Assembly: GCF_012489685.1 (NCBI RefSeq)
Contig: NC_080045.1
Span: 15,356,901-15,420,900 of the forward strand
Direction: 5' to 3'
Origin: Lotus japonicus
Taxonomy: Eukaryota > Streptophyta > Magnoliopsida > Fabales > Fabaceae
DNA: 64,000 nucleotides
The translations under genes and the position numbers were made by a program. Numbering within the stretch: the first letter of the stretch is position 1; every line of letters starts with the position of its first letter. The notes under the pieces are model-generated. The model was not told the DNA's origin and made no database searches. It saw only the letters and a program-made list of their open reading frames with translations. This document shows, piece after piece, positions 19,923 through 32,289 of the stretch.

Positions 19923-22597
19923 ATACCACTTCCCTCCACAAAGCATCCCTCTCTCGCCCAAACCGCCAAACCCATTTCAGAAGCATAGCCTTATTTTTCC
20001 ATTCAAGAAAACCAACTCCTAAACCACCAAATCGGGAACCCTTGCACAAATCTTCCCAAGCTACCCACATTATTTTGTTCTCGCCAGAAGAGCCTCCCCA
20101 CAAAAAACGACGCATTATCTTCTCCATACGCTGGATTATTCCTTTAGGAGCTCTATAAAGGGCCATATAATACAATGGAATAGCATTTAGAACCGATTTA
20201 ACAAGCACCAATCGCCCACTTAAAGACAAGAAACGGGAAATCCATAAGCCCAATTTAGCTGCCATTTTTTCTAGAACAGGATTCCAAACGGACAACCTCC
20301 TAGGATTACCTCCAAGTGGGGAACCGAGATACATAAAAGGTAACACTCCTACCTTAAAATTCCATCAATTTGCTTCCTCCTGTACCATTGAGGGAAAAAC
20401 ATTCACCCCATACACTATTGACTTACTAAAATTCACTTTCAACCCTAACCTTAATAGGTAAGATTCCACCACCAAGCCAAGCTCTGAAACTGATTTTTAT
20501 CACAATATGTAAAAAACAAAGAATCATCTCCAAAACTGTAAGTGATTAAGTCGGAGCCCCAGCGCCACTTCCACCCCACAAGGTGAGTCCCCCTCTAATA
20601 ACTGATTAAGCATACACGACATCCTATTCGCTACAATATTAAAAAGAAGAGGAGACAAAGGATCGCCCTGACGCAAACCCTTCTGAATAGTAAAGAAATC
20701 AGAGGGTGAGCCATTAACCAAAATCGCCAACGAAGCTGTAGAGACACAACTCTGCATCCACCTGATCCTTTTTCCTCCAAACCCCATCTCTTGAAGGAGA
20801 TCCAACAGAAAACCCCACTCAACATTATCATAAGCTTTTGCAAAATCAATTTTAAAAATCAAACCTCTTTCTGGCCAGGATGCCATGGTATGGACGATTT
20901 CATTGGCAATCAGGGAACAATCTGCAATCTGACGACCTTCTGTGAAGGCGAATTGATTCTGACTTAGCAAACCCGGAAGGACCATACTCAAACGAACAGA
21001 GAGCACCTTTGACAACAACTTGTACACACTACCAATAAGACTTATTGGCCTGTAATTTGAAATCTCTTCTTGATGACTGCCTTTGGGAATAAGCGCTTTA
21101 AAGGCTGAATTTAAACCTTTAACCAATCGCCCCGTATGATAAAAATCATTGAAAAAACTAAGCAAATCATCCTCTATTAAATTCAAGAATTTAAAAAAAA
21201 AATCCATGCTAAAGCCGTCAGGTCCTGGAGCTCTGTTCCCATCAAAAAAATTCACAACCTCCTAAATTTCTTCAACAGAAAAAGCTTCTTCCAATAAGTG
21301 ATTTTCTACTTCAGTCACCTCTTTTAATTTTGTATTCTTAAACCAAGGCCTGGAAACATCAGTCAGCTTGAAAAAATTCTGGAAGTGATCCCGCATAGCA
21401 TTCTTAATATCATTTGGCGTTGTCAGCAACCGTCCTCCATATATGATCTGCATAATAGTTTTCTTTATAGTGCGTGCCTTGCATATACGATGGAAATACT
21501 TTGTGTTTCTATTACCCTCCTTTAACCACCGCACCCGCGACTTCTGAAGCCATGTCCTCTCCTCCTCACAATAAGCCCGCCACAAAGCCTCTAAGACATC
21601 CCTCTGCTCCTTAGTCAAAACCTCTGACCCTCCTTGAGATTCTAACTCCCCCATCGCCTCCTGTAATCTCCTCTCTAAATTTGCAATTTTTCCACTCCCC
21701 ACGCCCCCTTCCCCTTACGCCACTCCCTTATTTACCCCCTCAGCCCTCTTAATTTTTGCTGCAGCACATACCCCGACCACCCTTGATAAACTGTTGACCT
21801 CCACCAATTCTCCACTAATTCATTAAGCCCATCGTCATCAACCCAGTGATTAAAATAGTAAAAGGGTTTAGGCCCAGCATCAGGCACACCAAACATCAAA
21901 CCCACCGCCATGTGATCAGATATATTCCAGGCAAATACAAATTGAGTAATATTAGAAAAAGATAACATCACCTCATCAGACACCAACCAGCAGTCCAGAC
22001 GACTCCACATACCCTCATTTCGACTAGAAAACCGTGTATAATCACCAATATTGAGTGGCAAATCCAATAAGTTGCTATCTTGGACAAACTGTTGAAAAAC
22101 TAAATCACCTGTATCTAGGACTCCTCCTGAGGAACGTTCGGATCCCAACAGAACCGCATTGAAATCATCACCAAGAAACACCAAACCACCATGACATAAA
22201 ACATGCACTTGTAAAGCTTCAAAACATAACCTTCGCTCTTCCGTCAAATGAGGGCCATAAATATTTCCCACCAGCACTGAGTGATCAAGATTGGGAGCTT
22301 GCATGGACAGTAAAATAAACCAAGTGTTCATAGCCAATGTCTGCACCTGTAAAGAATTCTCCCGCCACAAGCACATCAAACCCCATGTTGTTCCCACAGA
22401 GTGTACCTCAACATGCCTCATCTGCAAACTTTGAGTCCAAGAATCGAGCCTACGTTGTCGCTGCTCATTCAATTTGGTCTCCTATAACATCACCAATTCA
22501 GGTTTTAATTGCAAAATTGATTTTTTCACTGCTTCCCTTTTTGTTGATCCACCTAGCCCGCGAACATTCCTGGAAAGCCAAGGTCCCGGCATATTAA
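19923..22597 (-). pseudogene. LINE ORF2 (endonuclease and reverse transcriptase), broken
   Basis: The main body of the old LINE. The start near 22594 reads WLSRNVRGLGGSTKREAV, then a stop replaces Gln directly before ETKLNE, the endonuclease ETK motif. The exonuclease-endonuclease-phosphatase domain follows (21732-22472, with FLGDDFNAVL and NISDHMAVGL). RT lies at 20524-21255 (RAPGPDGFSMDFF, SNYRPISLIGSVYKL, GLRQGDPLSPLLF). The active-site box is frameshifted at about 20523: QF is followed out of frame by GDDSLFF, in place of the usual FADD. The thumb region continues at 19923-20346. Several stops and frameshifts show it is dead. 18901-18916 is the short piece between the hAT and SIRE insertions. 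Confidence 0.92.
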
Positions 22598-24730
22598 TTT
22601 AGATGGGGATGATTTTGTTGAATTTGAGCCTCTAAACCACGAAGCATCAACGCCTCTAATACTCGCAGTTTCAGTCCCAATTGCTTACCGATTAACCAAG
22701 TTCTTTAAGCCTGTGTTGTCACTCCATCTTCCCCCTGCACTGGCTCTAAGAATTCAACTGGAAGAGGTTTTGGTTTATTTTTACTTCCTTTTGGACGCCC
22801 ACGCTGAGAGTTCTTGTTTGTGGAATTTGTTTTCAGGGATTTTAGCACTACCGGCGTAGAACATGCAAGTCGAAAACAATATGTGATGGCGTTTCTAGAG
22901 AGGGTATGGCACGCACAGTAGAAGAAATATTCACGTTTTTTCTAATTATCTGGTTTGGTGATGTTCGCGCGACGACATCCTTATTTTCACGTTGCTCAGA
23001 AGTTGCAGAAGTTGTCGCGAACCCAAAAAACTCATTCTGATAATTTGGTAGGATAGGCAAACACGCACCAACCCCATAAGTTTGAGATAAAATTTGTGGG
23101 TCTCAATATAAAGGATTAAAATTCCACCACCGTCTGCATCGCGCCATCACCAGCTGCCACGATTTTTTAGAACGTGTCACCACAAATTTGAAGGCCTTCC
23201 ATCACTCCATTCCTATATGCCTCATCTTGTTCATATGAATTAATGTCAACGGCAGATTCGTAATCCTTTTCCTAATGTATTGGTGATCTCGTTACTCCAT
23301 CATCAAGCCAGACCTCATCATCCTTATGGCCATCATCTTCCATGCTCCCATCATCGAACGCCTCATCATTTTCTTAATTATAAATTTTGACAGGGGTTGT
23401 TGGCATAGTCTCTACACTACCACAATCAACCGTTTCTGAATCCTTTTCAACCAAAACAATACAAGACGTGCCGCCAACATCGACTGACATGGTAAAACAG
23501 TGTTAAAAGTGGATGATGCATATGAATCAAAATTCAGGCATAATCAGCTCTACATTGGGACAAGGTTGCAGTATCAGAACATAAACCTTTAGTCTGTTGA
23601 CGACAGATGTAAAGAAAGTTTCATTCCACAAAGCCATCAGAACCTGCCACAATCGAATCCAGACAAGTTGTGCCACACGATAAGTAAACATTGGGCACGG
23701 CTTAACATCAGACAATTTCTGCTCCAAGAAGAAACTGCACTCTTCAATTGTCTCCTGAATTTCTTTCTTATTCTCAAATTTCAAAATCACCTCATTAGCG
23801 CCAAGCGAAATTAAGCGAAAATTAAACATACCAATTTTACTGAACTCCTTCTGCAATTATTCAACCGACATAGAAACTAAAGTGCGAGCCTTAGCACATC
23901 TCTGAACCCACTCTTCATCCACATCCGACACATCAAGGCGTAGCTGAAAATTTTCAGAATTGTGTTTGGCTTCTTGTGGCATAACGGACGACTCTTGTTT
24001 CCCTTATGATTGATCTTGTAAATTAGCCTTATGTTGTACCTTAGGTCTCCAAACTCGACCCTGGGTTGCAGATTGGTTTTTTCCCTGGAAGAGGTACCGT
24101 TGATTGCTGTGGTGGCCGCTGAAAGTTCGCCTTCTAGACCACAAGGTAATTACCTTCTAACCGTGGGCCATTAAACATCCGAACCACCTTCCATGCCTCG
24201 TCGTCACTATAGAAGCGTAAAAACCCAAAATGAAAGCGCCTATGGTATTTCTTTTTTTTTCTGGATAAATACATGTCGGAGCCTACCTGCTTTCTCAAAA
24301 AATGATCTTAATTTCTGATGCGTCATCCTATCTCCCAATCCGTCCACAAAAACAGAAAAAGAATCCCTTTGTTGCTTGGAAATATGACTATCAATGCATG
24401 CTGCCTTAGAACGTTTGCCTTGCTGCTGTCCAGAATTAGACACAAAAACATACCTATTTCGCTGAAAATTCATCGGTCCCCTATGATCATAATGTTGTTG
24501 TTGTCGTTCCTGACCAAAATTCCCTGAACGTTCTCTCCTGGTCATTTCCGCCTTGTTCGTATGCTCCTCCTTATTGCCACAACCGTGAGGAAGCAATTCC
24601 CGGGGCGTAGCTGCTGCACTCGTGTGGATCTACAGGAATAATTTTCCTGCCGCCGCCTTGGGTAGTGCTCCTCCATATGCCATGCAAAACTATTCGACGG
24701 TCGCCTCCATGGCCGCTGCCACCGGGCCGG
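22598..24730 (-). pseudogene. LINE ORF1 (RRM and DUF4283-like), degenerate
   Basis: Upstream of ORF2 on the minus strand. 24240-24596 encodes an RNA-recognition-motif start (FSVFVDGLGDRMTHQKLRSF). 23527-23856 resembles DUF4283, seen in plant LINE ORF1 (RVAQLVWIRL followed by a WNETFFTSVVNR-type stretch). Between and after these, the frame is broken repeatedly. ORF1 products of plant LINEs bind the element RNA. The 5' end of the element is placed near 24730-24770, where the sequence changes abruptly to very AT-rich DNA; no clean TSD is visible. Confidence 0.75.
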
Positions 24731-24774
24731 AAGCTCCCTGCCAGAGCCTCTCTCTACTCTCTCTCATCTCTCAA

Positions 24775-26600
24775 ACACTAAAAATTATATGTTGTTAATT
24801 TTGTTAATTATTTGTATCAACATTTCAGTTTCTCATTAAAAAATAATTTATCAAGTATTAATTTAAAATATTTTTTTTGAAACTATTAATTAATAATAGT
24901 TGGAATATTAAATGTCGATCATAAATTGAGGATAAAACTTAAAATGTTAAAACAAAAGTAAGAAATATATTTATATATAAAAAAATATTAAGCATTTAAA
25001 TTAATTAAAATTAATATTAATTATTTACACAAAGAACTAAAGTATGAGAAGTTTGATAAAAAAAATCTAATACTATTTATTAAGATATATTAACACAATT
25101 ATTTTTTGCTATATTTAAAATGAATAAATATTTTAATACATATTTAATTACACTATAATAATTTTTATAAAATATTATAAAATATTGTAAATAAACTTGT
25201 GCAGTTCACGAGTATTATATATAATTAATTAAGAATAGTGACATAGTATAGCATTAATTAGTATTTATCAGGTCTTATATTATAAAATTTATTAATTATT
25301 AAATTTAAAAATTTTCTTATTTATAAATTTATTTTTATATTTGAAATTAATTAATAATATTATCTTTTATCCTATCTTGTCTATCAGGTGTAAAAGTTAT
25401 CCTGGGGGGGAAGTTATGATAGAAATTATCCCGACATAATAGGATATCAGTTTATGAATATTATGAATTTTTTTTTTTAAAGAAAAATTTGATATATTTT
25501 TCATTGTTCATATCATATCTTATCAATATGTTGTCAACCTCAAACGCATGATATGATAAGAGTCTATCCTGCTCTTATCATATATGTCCTTATCTGATCA
25601 TTTATCATATCCTGCTTTTATCTTATCTTGACCACCAAACAAGCCCTAAGGTTAAAGAGTCCAACTATCTACCAACTATACTGATTTTATTTTATATAAT
25701 TAAAAAATGTTTATATATATATATATATATATATATCATTGTGTGTGTGAAATTATCTAGAATTTAAGAAGAATTAATAACAATATTAATACAGAATCAG
25801 TGATATCATGTATCATTAATTTATATTAATCTGAAATCAGAATATTCATTTTATTAATTATTAAATTTAAACTTTCTTATATATAAATTAATTTTTTTTA
25901 AAGGGAAATTAAATTTTATACTATGAAAATATATATTGATAATGTTCTTATTTTTGTATAAAGTTCATGATATGAGCAATTATTAGTTAAAGAGATGGGG
26001 ATAATATAATTTAGAAATAAAATATTATGCAACATATATTATAAAATTGAAATAAATAACATATTTATATATTTTAATAAAATTATATTTTAGAATTAAT
26101 ATTCAATAATTTTATAATATTATTTTATTTTTTATAATATATGTTTTCTTCAATCATTTGTTAGTAATTAGTAATTAATGTTTTTTAGAGCAAAAAATAT
26201 TTATTCAAATTTAAAGGAAAAGTACAATCCCACAAAGGAGAGGAAAGAGAAAGAAAAACTCAAAAGCAACCCAAAAGAACAGAAAAAATCCATCAGAGAG
26301 AAAACAAGACAATTAGAAATACAATCATAAATGAAATGTTTATGAGGATTGCTATTAGTTTTTAAAAATAAATTACTATAGTATTATTCTCCATATTAAT
26401 TTCATCTTCTCAAACTAGTGCTGACTATATTATTGTTCCCCAGCTGGTAATTTGCAAGCATATAGTATTGAATCGTATCATTCTAGTGCCTCGAGATAAA
26501 ATTAATTGCATATTATTTACAATTGGGTGTGGATTATTAAAAATAGTTAAAAAAAATATGGGGTTGATGTGTCGTATCAAATACTTTTTGATATCATGTT
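24775..26600. other. AT-rich intergenic stretch without a recognisable gene
   Basis: Very AT-rich with no supported ORF. It includes a (TA)n run at about 25709-25737. A piece at 25375-25650 ends GACCACCAAACAAGCCCTAA, a wording typical of MITE termini in plants, but I could not pair both ends. A purine-rich segment at 26215-26330 has no identified function. Confidence 0.6.
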
Positions 26601-26605
26601 GGACT

Positions 26606-26613
26606 CTATAAAT
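26606..26613 (+). promoter_or_regulatory. TATA box of the MADS-box gene
   Basis: CTATAAATA lies about 65 bp upstream of the ATG at 26678, a normal plant promoter spacing. Confidence 0.6.
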
Positions 26614-26677
26614 AATATGATGCTTGTAGTAAGATCAACACAAAAAAGTATTCCCAATTTCCCTCTTATTCACCACC

Positions 26678-27410
26678 ATGCGAGGTAAGGTGAAGCTTGA
26701 GTACATTGCTGATGAAGCTTCAAGGAGGGCAACATACTTGAGAAGGAAAAATGGCCTACTTAAGAAGCTTGAAGAACTCACCATCCTGGCTGGTGGGATT
26801 GATGCATGTGCTCTGATTTATAGTACAGAGTTTCAATGCTCAACCAAAGGAATGGCCATCCCCATCGGAGCTTCAAAGGATAATCACCAAGTTCAGGAGT
26901 TATCCAGAATTGGAGCGGGGTAAGAAGATGTTGAACCAGGAGAGCTTGTTGGAGGAATTGATTCTAAAGGCCAATGTGAACTTAGAAAAATTACAGAGGA
27001 AGAATAGGGAGATAGAGATGTCCTTGCGCCTGATTGAAGTAATGGGCAGTACAAATATCATTGAAACTATGAACAAGGATGAGTTGAATCAAATAGTCTG
27101 GGTAATTGATGAGAGGTTGAAGCAAGTGGATCAGAGGTTCATTGAAATAAGCAATGCTTCAACATCTCAGAGCCAAGCTCAAGTGGCAGATCCAACATTG
27201 GTGGCTGATGGAGCAATTATGCAAGTAGAGGCACATGTGAATAGCCAAGCTCAAGTGGCAGATCCAACATTGGTGACAGATGTAGCAACTATGCAAGAAG
27301 AGGCACAGGTGAATCATGGCCAAAATGATGAAATGTACAAGAAAGCCACACAAGATTTTACATCTTTTCTTAAATATATCAATGGTGGAGAAGATGATTC
27401 TTCAACATAG
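26678..27410 (+). pseudogene. Type I M-gamma MADS-box gene (AGL80-like), one-base frameshift
   Basis: The N-terminus (MRGKVKLEYIADEASRRATY, then RRKNGLLKKLEELTILAGG) is an M-gamma MADS domain, as in AGL80/PHERES-type regulators of female gametophyte and endosperm development. These are nuclear DNA-binding proteins, usually from intronless genes. The frame opened at 26678 runs on to a stop at 26921-26923 in nonsense sequence. The family-typical continuation (EWPSPSELQRIITKF, then FRSYPELERGKKMLNQ) is in the next frame. A single extra base at about 26831-26834 explains the switch, and the frame then stays open to 27410. The C-terminus has two 24-residue tandem copies beginning SQAQVADPTLV (27171-27242, 27243-27314). 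Without the extra base the gene would be complete (about 244 codons), so a sequencing error or a very recent null allele is possible. Confidence 0.85.
27171..27314 (+). repeat. 72-bp in-frame tandem duplication in the MADS gene
   Basis: Two 72-bp units beginning AGCCAAGCTCAAGTGGCAG, in frame with the second part of the MADS gene. They differ at a few positions and add a 24-residue repeat to the C-terminal region. Confidence 0.9.
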
Positions 27411-27415
27411 GTCCG

Positions 27416-27688
27416 ATGGTTTTTTCTTATTTGTTGGTTTTATTTGGTAGTGGAAGCGGATTATCGAGGCGTAGGTCATTTATCTAGCTAGCCTCATCGA
27501 TTTGGTTTTGCTTTTATTTCTGGGTTCCAGTTGTTTTTTTGTGTTATTCTTTGGCAAGTTTGAGTTTTGTTCTGACGGAGGCAGACATATCTATTTTGTC
27601 TCTTTTTAGTTTTGTGATCCTTTATCGAGAGGACTTGTGTCTCTACCCTTTTATAATTCAATAAATTTGTTTTGCTTTAAAAAAAATG
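27416..27688 (+). mobile_element. Possible 5'-truncated LINE tail
   Basis: Just after the MADS stop, the sequence looks like a LINE 3' untranslated tail. It is rich in TTTTGT words, has AATAAATTTGTTTTGCTTT, and ends in an A8 run at about 27679-27687. ATGGTT occurs at 27416 and again right after the A-run, a possible short target duplication. An ordinary 3' UTR of the MADS gene is the alternative. Confidence 0.35.
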
Positions 27689-27944
27689 GTTGAGACAATG
27701 ATAACATTTGAAGACGTCAAATTAAAGGCCATAATAATCGATGTCTCTTTCGTTGAGTTCTAAGAATATCCCCCTTTAATTGCCTTATCTTTGGTTGTTT
27801 TTCCCTTTAAATTTGTGTAGACAAAGTAATAAGTAATCATGGTTTAGTCCGGTACTATTCGATGATGTGTTTGAATGTGTTTTCTTTTCAAAAGTTCTAG
27901 TATATTTGTAAAGCTCACCCGATTTTTTACATTAAATGCATCGG

Positions 27945-29695
27945 AAAACTAAAAGATAAATGACAAGGAACCTAAGTAACCACAAGAGAGTCCTTCAACA
28001 TGAAGGTCTCAAGCTTATAAGAAGGCGTGTCAAAAATCATAAGACTACACGCGGGCGAGGAAGCCCCTTCCTATCAAGCTAATCTGCAACATCATTTCCT
28101 TCCTGGTGGATCCAAGCAAGACTAATCCTTCAATTCCTGTCAAGCAGGACTCGAATGTCACGAAGAATATGACCATCCACGTGAACTCTTAGGCCCGCAC
28201 CATGCTCCAAAACTGAAGCTAACTCAGTGCGGTCTATCTCGCACAACACCTTCCTGAACCCACTACTCCACGCGAGGCACACCCTTGACGCGGTGCCAAT
28301 GCCTCCTCTGAGAACGAGCTCCCCAACCCTCATAACTCGTAAAACCCACCAAGAAATTTCCATGCACATTACACATCAACCCACCACCTCCCATACAACT
28401 ATCTCGCTCCCTGAAGCTACCATACGTGTTCAACTTCACGAAACTTTCCAGCTGAGGAGTCCATTGATGATTAAGCATAGCAGCCCCCTCCATGTACTAT
28501 AGAGGTTGTAGGAACCTCGCAAAATCGTCATGGTCGTGGCAGATGCTATGCCACGCCACCTGTAAAGACCACAGATGCTCGTCAAAGATCATATTATTTC
28601 ACCGCTGCCAAACACCCCAAAGGCCATCAATGAATTTCAAAGTGTGTTGGCCGCGAGCATGCTGCACCACCCACTCCTTTAGGTCACCACTTCCTAAATG
28701 AGCCCAAGACTACGCACCCAGCCTCCCCCAAAGCTTGCTGAAATGAGGACAATCCCGTAAACAATGGAGGCCATCTTTGCTTCTGTGAGAACACCTTGTG
28801 CAAGCTAGAGGGAATACAAGCACTACCCAACAAAGTGAGTAAAATCCCGCAATACAACATAGAAAAACCTAAAATAAGCAATTTAAGACGAGCTAAACTG
28901 CTACCCAATGATCCATTTGGCAAAAGACCTTGTGATCAGATTGCTTAGGTGCACCAAAAGATAGAACTATAGAAATGCAAAACCTAATAGCTACCTTCCC
29001 TGCACAGATTACTAGACAAACCCCAACCTACATAAAAAAGGACCCAAACCCGAATCAAGCAACAAAAGACCACAAAGGAGGGGTATCTGGTGGAGACCGA
29101 GATGCGACATAGAAATGGCCACATAACCCAAAAAGATAGAGCTCATCTCACCATTGGAGGAAACTCTAATCAACAATATTGACTAGAAAGCGAAAACATA
29201 AAAACCTGCCCAAAATATTGGACGCGGAAGGACCTCCCACACACTCTGACTCGGCCGGACCAGCACACCGGACTATGAGATCAGAACAAAGCCTCAACCA
29301 CCCAAACCCAAAAACCTAGATCTGCCGACGACCACCACAATCTGCACACCACCAACCCAGATCCACTACTGTTAACCCCGAGCAACTCTCCTAAAGCACT
29401 GTTGCACCGCACCTTCAGCCATAACTCCACCCTGCAACACCTCGCAAACAGAACCGGAATAATCAACAGATCTTCCACCAACACCAAATTGCAATAAGGT
29501 GGAGAAGAAGAATCAACAATAAGCACCCTAAAGACACAAAAATCAGATCTGAAAAGAGAAGATTTGGAGCATCGAGAGAAGAGGAGGCAATATCAGTCGT
29601 CAAAACCCAAGGCTGAGACAAAGTACACAATCTGTACGCCAAAACTTCAAAGAAAACGACGACGGCGGACCTTGCAACAACCCTCCATCGATGGT
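27945..29695 (-). pseudogene. Second LINE, internally deleted (5' leader joined to RNase H)
   Basis: 28080-28500 on the minus strand encodes the LINE RNase H domain: GGIGTASRVCLAWSS, then ILRDIRVLLDRNWRISLAWI followed by HQEGNDVADXLA-type residues. 28500-28930 is the Cys/His-rich linker before it. Upstream, 28950-29695 is CT-rich leader-like sequence of the kind found at the 5' end of plant LINEs, with no EN or RT domain between. The most likely explanation is a large internal deletion of ORF1 and most of ORF2. It differs in sequence from the LINE at 1-24730. Confidence 0.65.
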
Positions 29696-29699
29696 TGTC

Positions 29700-30713
29700 A
29701 GCACCCAATTTTATCCTACTGCGTTTAGCTTACTTTCAATTTTAAGTTTTCTTTTTAGTTTAATTATACACTTTTTTTCTTTTATTTATTATTATTATTA
29801 TTATGCAAAAAGAAAACAAACAAAAAGAAAGAGAAGGTTGTGTGCAGCTAGCTTTTATGTTTTCACTTTTCAGTGATGACTGCCTTTCATGTTACTAAAA
29901 TTGAGATGTCGATTGTCCCAAGTCATTCTAAATAAGCAAGACCGGCACAATTGGAGAGGGCAAATCAGAAAAACAGAGGAGAAAATATTTGAACAATGAT
30001 GCAACAAGATAAAAGTGACAAAACAGAGTTAAGAAAAACAATAATGTTTTATACACATATATTTTCCACCTCCACCTCACTTGAATAAGAAGAGAAATGA
30101 GAGTAATGAGTGATATGATATGTGATGTGACATGAAATATAAAGAGAGATAAAAAGAAAAATGTGTGGAAATGAGATGGAAGAGAAAGTGATGTGTGTAT
30201 AAATCATTACTCTTAAGAAAAAGGAAAATTTGGGGTTTGTAATCTCTGTATGATTCAGAACGTGAGAGGTGGAGAGCTTTTGTTTCCTTTCAAAGTCTTG
30301 CAGCTCCTGGTGGTAATAAAAAGCCCCAAGATGAAGGAGAAAAGGGGGGGGGGGGGGGGCGTGCTTAGCATAAAGAAACATCTCTTCCTCCTCCAATTCA
30401 TTTTTCCTTCAACCTTCACCACCACCTCTCCTCTTCACCCATTCTCTCCACCACTTTCAAGCAACACAACCATTTCTTCAAAGCCCACAACTAGTCAAAT
30501 ACTCACCTGACACAACCTCATTGGGGCCATGGGGCACACCACCGTGTGCGACCAGTGCCTCCACCACTGGATCCATCTGGGTCGTTTCCTTCACGGGTCT
30601 CTCTGTGTCTCTCTCGTTTCTCTTTATTTTTCCACCCTGTTTTCTACTCTGCTAAGGTGGTGTTGTCCTTTCTTCACTGTGAATGTGTGTCACGTGTTTT
30701 TGTGTGTGTGATT
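29700..30713. other. Non-coding or unrecognised stretch with a poly-G run
   Basis: Contains a (TTA)n run near 29788-29803, a 15-base G homopolymer at about 30345-30359, and CT-rich sequence at 30380-30520 that resembles a gene 5' leader. An ORF at 30529-30711 starting MGHTTVCDQCLHHW is preceded by GGGGCC and could be the first exon of a lost gene, cut by the MITE that follows. I do not recognise it. Confidence 0.4.
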
Positions 30714-31377
30714 TAGGGGTGCACATGGCAGGGTCAACCCAATAAATCCATCGAACCCAATCCGATCCAATGGTAAAAATGCGGGTTGGATTGGGCCAAC
30801 AGATCCACCGGATGGATTTTATTACGAACCAATCATCTTTGGATCGGATATCGGATTCCATAATAATCCATCTAACCTAACCTGAAATCCAATCATGTAA
30901 TAATAATATATTATTTAATATATATATATATTTTTAATAATTTTAATTTTTATCTAACCTACTAATAGGGTATGTAATTTATGGAGACTTGGATCCTATT
31001 ATTGAAGTGATTTTTAGGAGACTTTGAGACTAATTTGTTTGTAATTATTTGTCATATTTAAAAACTTGAAGTACTTGTTTAGTTATGTGTTGTTGTATAG
31101 ATGTGTGTAGATGCTAGTTATTAACTTATGATGTAATCGCATGTTAGAGACTTGAAGTACTTGTTTTTTAATATTTTTAATATTTCAAATTTATTTTTAT
31201 CTTAATATAGCGATCCAATCAATCCATCCAAACCAACCCGAAGATTGTCGGATTGGGTTGGTTCAGATTCGTAGGTGAAAATTCACAAAATCCAACCCAA
31301 CCCAACCCTAACAGTTATGATCGGTTCGGGTCCTGATTAGCTTGAAAATCCATCCAACCCAACCCATGTGCAGCCTA
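30714..31377. mobile_element. hAT-type MITE, 664 bp
   Basis: Termini TAGGGGTGCACATGG...CCCATGTGCAGCCTA form an imperfect inverted repeat. They are flanked by a perfect 8-bp duplication GTGTGATT (30706-30713, 31378-31385). The interior is repetitive (AACCCAACCC, CCGATCCAATCC) and has no coding capacity. Confidence 0.9.
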
Positions 31378-31385
31378 GTGTGATT

Positions 31386-32044
31386 TATAACCAAGTTCGA
31401 ATTTGTGTTAGTGTGTATATTAATTAGATATAATTAGTTTTATTTGATTTTAATTCCATTTGATATGTTTTTACCTTCAATTCCATATATTGCTACTGTG
31501 TATCTTTGGATGCTATATTTATCACATGAAGAATCAACTTTGAGGAAAGAAAAATTTGATTCATAAAGTCTCCCTTAATAATATTCGCTACCAAATCATC
31601 CCAAAAATACCACTCTACACAATCCTAAACCCCTGTTTCATCTGCAGTGTTGTTTTATTTCTGATTTTTGATTTAGTTTTAAATGGAAAAGATATAGTAA
31701 ATATTTGTTTAAGTGCTTTAAATGTAAACATTTGTTTAGATTATGTGTTTAGACTTTAGAGTTTAGTCTTATCCATTAGAAAATTTTAAAAATATGTTTT
31801 TCTTTATGTTAAAATTCAAAAATCCAAAAAAACATCTAAAATATCAAAAAAATACCAAAAACAGCTTTTCAAAAAAATAAACAAAAAAATCAACATCAAT
31901 GTCTCTTTAACATTCATTTGTGCTTCTTCAAAAAAAAAATCCCTTGTGAATAACCCTTTTTTCTTTTCTTTTCTTTGTAAATATATCAAATACAAAATCT
32001 TATTTTGGGGTAAAATGAATGTATTTTAAGTTATTTAATTTTGC
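31386..32044. other. AT-rich stretch without a gene
   Basis: I see no supported ORF, RNA gene or element termini here. 31796-31935 is A-rich simple sequence. Confidence 0.6.
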
Positions 32045-32190
32045 ACAATTAGTCAAAGGTAACGGTTTTTATAGACGTTGTGGGGTGCTAATACATTCCA
32101 CATGCGTAAATGACTCCTGGGTTCAAAACTCTGACGCAGACCAGTTTTTATTTTTGTTCTGAGGGTTCCAATTTTTCTGTAAAAATTGGC
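32045..32190 (+). mobile_element. Possible Ogre/Tat LTR relic
   Basis: GACGTTGTGGGGTGCTAATA followed by CGTAAATGACTCCTGGGTTC and AAAATTGGCGGCGACTCT resembles the conserved 3' part of Ogre-type LTRs in legumes. It is short and diverged, and no termini or TSD are visible, so this is a low-confidence resemblance from memory of the family. Confidence 0.35.
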
Positions 32191-32289
32191 GGCGACTCTA
32201 TTCTTTTATACACTTCATACTTTATACTATAGTTTATTCTTTACTATATTATTCTTCTATTCTTTTATACATATTTGCTTATCTATTTA

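Noticed and set aside
30529..30711. Possible first exon of a host gene (MGHTTVCDQCLHHW)
   Set aside because: No domain recognised, no downstream exon found before or after the hAT MITE; kept only as a note in the gap entry.
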